Of a DNA stretch of 64,000 nucleotides, positions 62,971 to 64,000 are shown in pieces. The position numbers and the translations under genes are program-made. The notes beneath the pieces were generated by a model. That model was given only the letters and a program-made list of their open reading frames with translations. It was not told where the DNA came from and searched no databases. Numbering within the stretch: position 1 is the stretch's first letter; the number at the start of each line of letters is the position of its first letter. Origin of the DNA: Piscicola geometra. Its lineage: Eukaryota; Annelida; Clitellata; Hirudinida; Piscicolidae. The stretch spans positions 161,001 to 225,000 of the forward strand of contig CALSEQ010000015.1 of assembly GCA_943735955.1 (NCBI GenBank). The letters are read 5' to 3'.

Positions 62971-63264
62971 AGGGTGCTTCCAAAAAATGAAAGTATCAGG
63001 ATCGTGTTCGCCAACCCTGCATTACATGATGCTAGTTAGAAAAAGGCTGTAAAAAAAAAATTGGTGGAAAATAATAATATTTAGGACATGCTCAACGCTT
63101 TCAAAGTTTTCAATATTTGTGTCAAAACCTGCGATCGCGAGTTAAAACCTGTAGAACACATCTATGACAGTTGTAGATACTTTATTAACTGAAAATTTAT
63201 CCAGCGTCAAAATCAAAATTATCAGTATTAATATTCAATAGTCATCAAAAGTCATTCAAAAGTC
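62971..63264. other. Non-repetitive spacer between array end and flanking gene
   Basis: 294 bp of ordinary-complexity AT-rich DNA between the last satellite unit and the stop codon of the minus-strand gene. It includes an A10 run at 63,051-63,060. Because the gene is read right to left, this is its 3' side and probably contains its 3' UTR. I see no open frame of note, no RNA gene and no further satellite unit. Confidence 0.7.
63181..63186 (-). promoter_or_regulatory. Candidate polyadenylation signal AATAAA
   Basis: TTTATT on the plus strand reads AATAAA on the minus strand, 79 nt past the minus-strand stop codon, which is a normal distance for a cleavage and polyadenylation signal. The hexamer is common by chance in AT-rich DNA, so this is positional evidence only. 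Confidence 0.4.
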
Positions 63265-64000
63265 CTAACGTTTATGTTCTTTGGGAACTAACTGTAACTT
63301 GGCATCAACTGCTGATGACTTAGTCGGTGCCGAAAACTTTTTTCTATGGTCCTCGACGACTTGAAGGAGATATTGCTTCTGTTCTTCATTGCGTGTCAAA
63401 CTCGTGTTGAAATCTTGAATCAACGCAACCCCACGTTCAGCCAAGTCATTGACGACTTTGACAGATTGCACAAGTCGTTTGCTTTCTTGATACTCTGGTT
63501 GAGATTCCCACTCATTGGGATCGACCTGCAAGAAGTCCTGGGATATGCCAAGAATCGTGAAGAAATAGTTAGTGCTCTTTGTAACAAAGTTGTGAAGTTT
63601 CTTAGTAGTTGGATGCTCAAATGGCTGAATTCGTTTTAGAGGCTCATCTGAGCCTTCAACTTCTTGGAGTGCCACTACCATCAAGCGCTTCTCCTCTATA
63701 GTGACAGCATCATCAAAGAAGCCAAAGGCAATAAGTGTTTCAGAGAGATACCAAAGGTGTCGCTCAAAGGCTGTAGTGGCAGCCTTGGCAATTTCAGTAT
63801 TTGGATATTCAGATAAAGCACATAACAGTGCAAGGTCTTGTCGTGGAGCACAGTTTGCAGCTGGACTTTCAAACCAGTATTTCAGATATACTTTAGTGAT
63901 GAACAAACTTACTTCTTGCAGGTGATGCCATATTTTCTGACCATAGGAAAGACCTCTAGATTTTCGACAGCTGGCGCCTGCGTCTAGTGGATCGTATTGT
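63265..64000 (-). CDS. 3' part of an unidentified protein gene (5' end off window)
   Basis: The minus strand is open from the window's right edge to a stop at 63,265-63,267, giving 244 visible residues. No in-frame stop precedes them and no ATG lies near the first residues, so the true start is probably beyond 64,000. A TTG at 63,904-63,906 is an ordinary Leu codon. Base composition is clearly less AT-biased than the array. The C-terminal third is predicted helical and charged: VVNDLAERGVALIQDFN (from about residue 182), then NEEQKQYLLQVVEDHRKK and a basic tail. Upstream lie YFFTILGISQDFLQVDPNEW and an acidic-aromatic stretch. I see no signal peptide or membrane segment. The VVND-AERGVALIQ and QxQxLLQVVxxHR patterns resemble a multicopy invertebrate protein family I recall without a known function, possibly transposon-associated; that recollection is unverified. 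Transcription runs toward the satellite. Confidence 0.65.
   Translation of the reverse strand, partial: QYDPLDAGASCRKSRGLSYGQKIWHHLQEVSLFITKVYLKYWFESPAANCAPRQDLALLCALSEYPNTEIAKAATTAFERHLWYLSETLIAFGFFDDAVTIEEKRLMVVALQEVEGSDEPLKRIQPFEHPTTKKLHNFVTKSTNYFFTILGISQDFLQVDPNEWESQPEYQESKRLVQSVKVVNDLAERGVALIQDFNTSLTRNEEQKQYLLQVVEDHRKKFSAPTKSSAVDAKLQLVPKEHKR

Noticed and set aside
62486..63052. Open frame running from the satellite into the right flank
   Set aside because: Only its last ~25 codons are non-repetitive. It is read-through from the stop-free array and has no independent start.
63904..63906. Taking TTG here as the start of the right-flank protein
   Set aside because: The frame stays open upstream to the window edge, and TTG is not expected as a eukaryotic start, so this is an internal Leu.
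63909..63914. GTAAGT on the minus strand as a splice donor in the right-flank gene
   Set aside because: It matches the donor consensus, but the frame continues open for over 210 codons beyond it and no acceptor could be assigned. Left as chance.
63346..63925. Plus-strand frames of 97 and 74 codons opposite the right-flank gene, and a 66-codon minus-strand frame at 63,420-63,620
   Set aside because: All overlap the 244-residue minus-strand frame, which is longer, reaches the window edge and has a more protein-like composition.

Overview
This window is almost entirely one tandem-repeat array. About 60.4 kb of the 64 kb is a head-to-tail 17-bp unit, TTTACATATATTGCATA, roughly 3,550 copies in a single orientation. 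It runs in from beyond the left edge and stops at about 62,970. The only interruptions are one 2.57-kb non-LTR retrotransposon (about 17,908-20,475) and a 1.03-kb non-repetitive right flank (62,971-64,000) holding the 3' part of one minus-strand gene. The satellite, the L2/CR1-type LINE and the AT-rich DNA indicate a eukaryote. The LINE's protein style and the flanking gene's sequence suggest an invertebrate metazoan, but I cannot name the species.

Layout: block A (1 to ~14,994) has TTTACATA-type units with a rich set of point variants. Block B (~14,995-55,545, split by the LINE) is marked by a TTTGCATA variant and by extra 8-bp half-units. It divides into B1 (to ~31.2 kb) and B2 (~31.2-55.5 kb) by different diagnostic cassettes. 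Block C (~55,546-62,970) returns to block A-type variants. So a younger-looking variant family sits inside two arms of the same older family. Higher-order repeats of 0.6-3.3 kb overlie all blocks. In A and C their periods are mostly exact multiples of 17; in B they are not, and the offset is explained by the number of 8-bp half-units.

The LINE keeps the C-terminal end of its endonuclease, a complete reverse transcriptase with YADD, the C-terminal region and a 3' UTR ending in a hairpin and an ATT-rich tail. It is 5'-truncated and has one frameshift at an A9 run. Uninterrupted paralogous copies of its target occur elsewhere in the array, so the insertion can be read to within 2-4 bp.

The many long plus-strand open frames in the array are not genes. 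The unit length (17, not a multiple of 3) and the lack of stop codons leave all three forward frames open, each encoding the same 17-residue cycle. I see no RNA genes, CRISPR array, prokaryotic operon or defence system. The points most worth checking are the half-unit mechanism, the A-B-C structure, the creation of hundreds of perfect octamer (ATTTGCAT) sites in block B, and the unidentified flanking gene.
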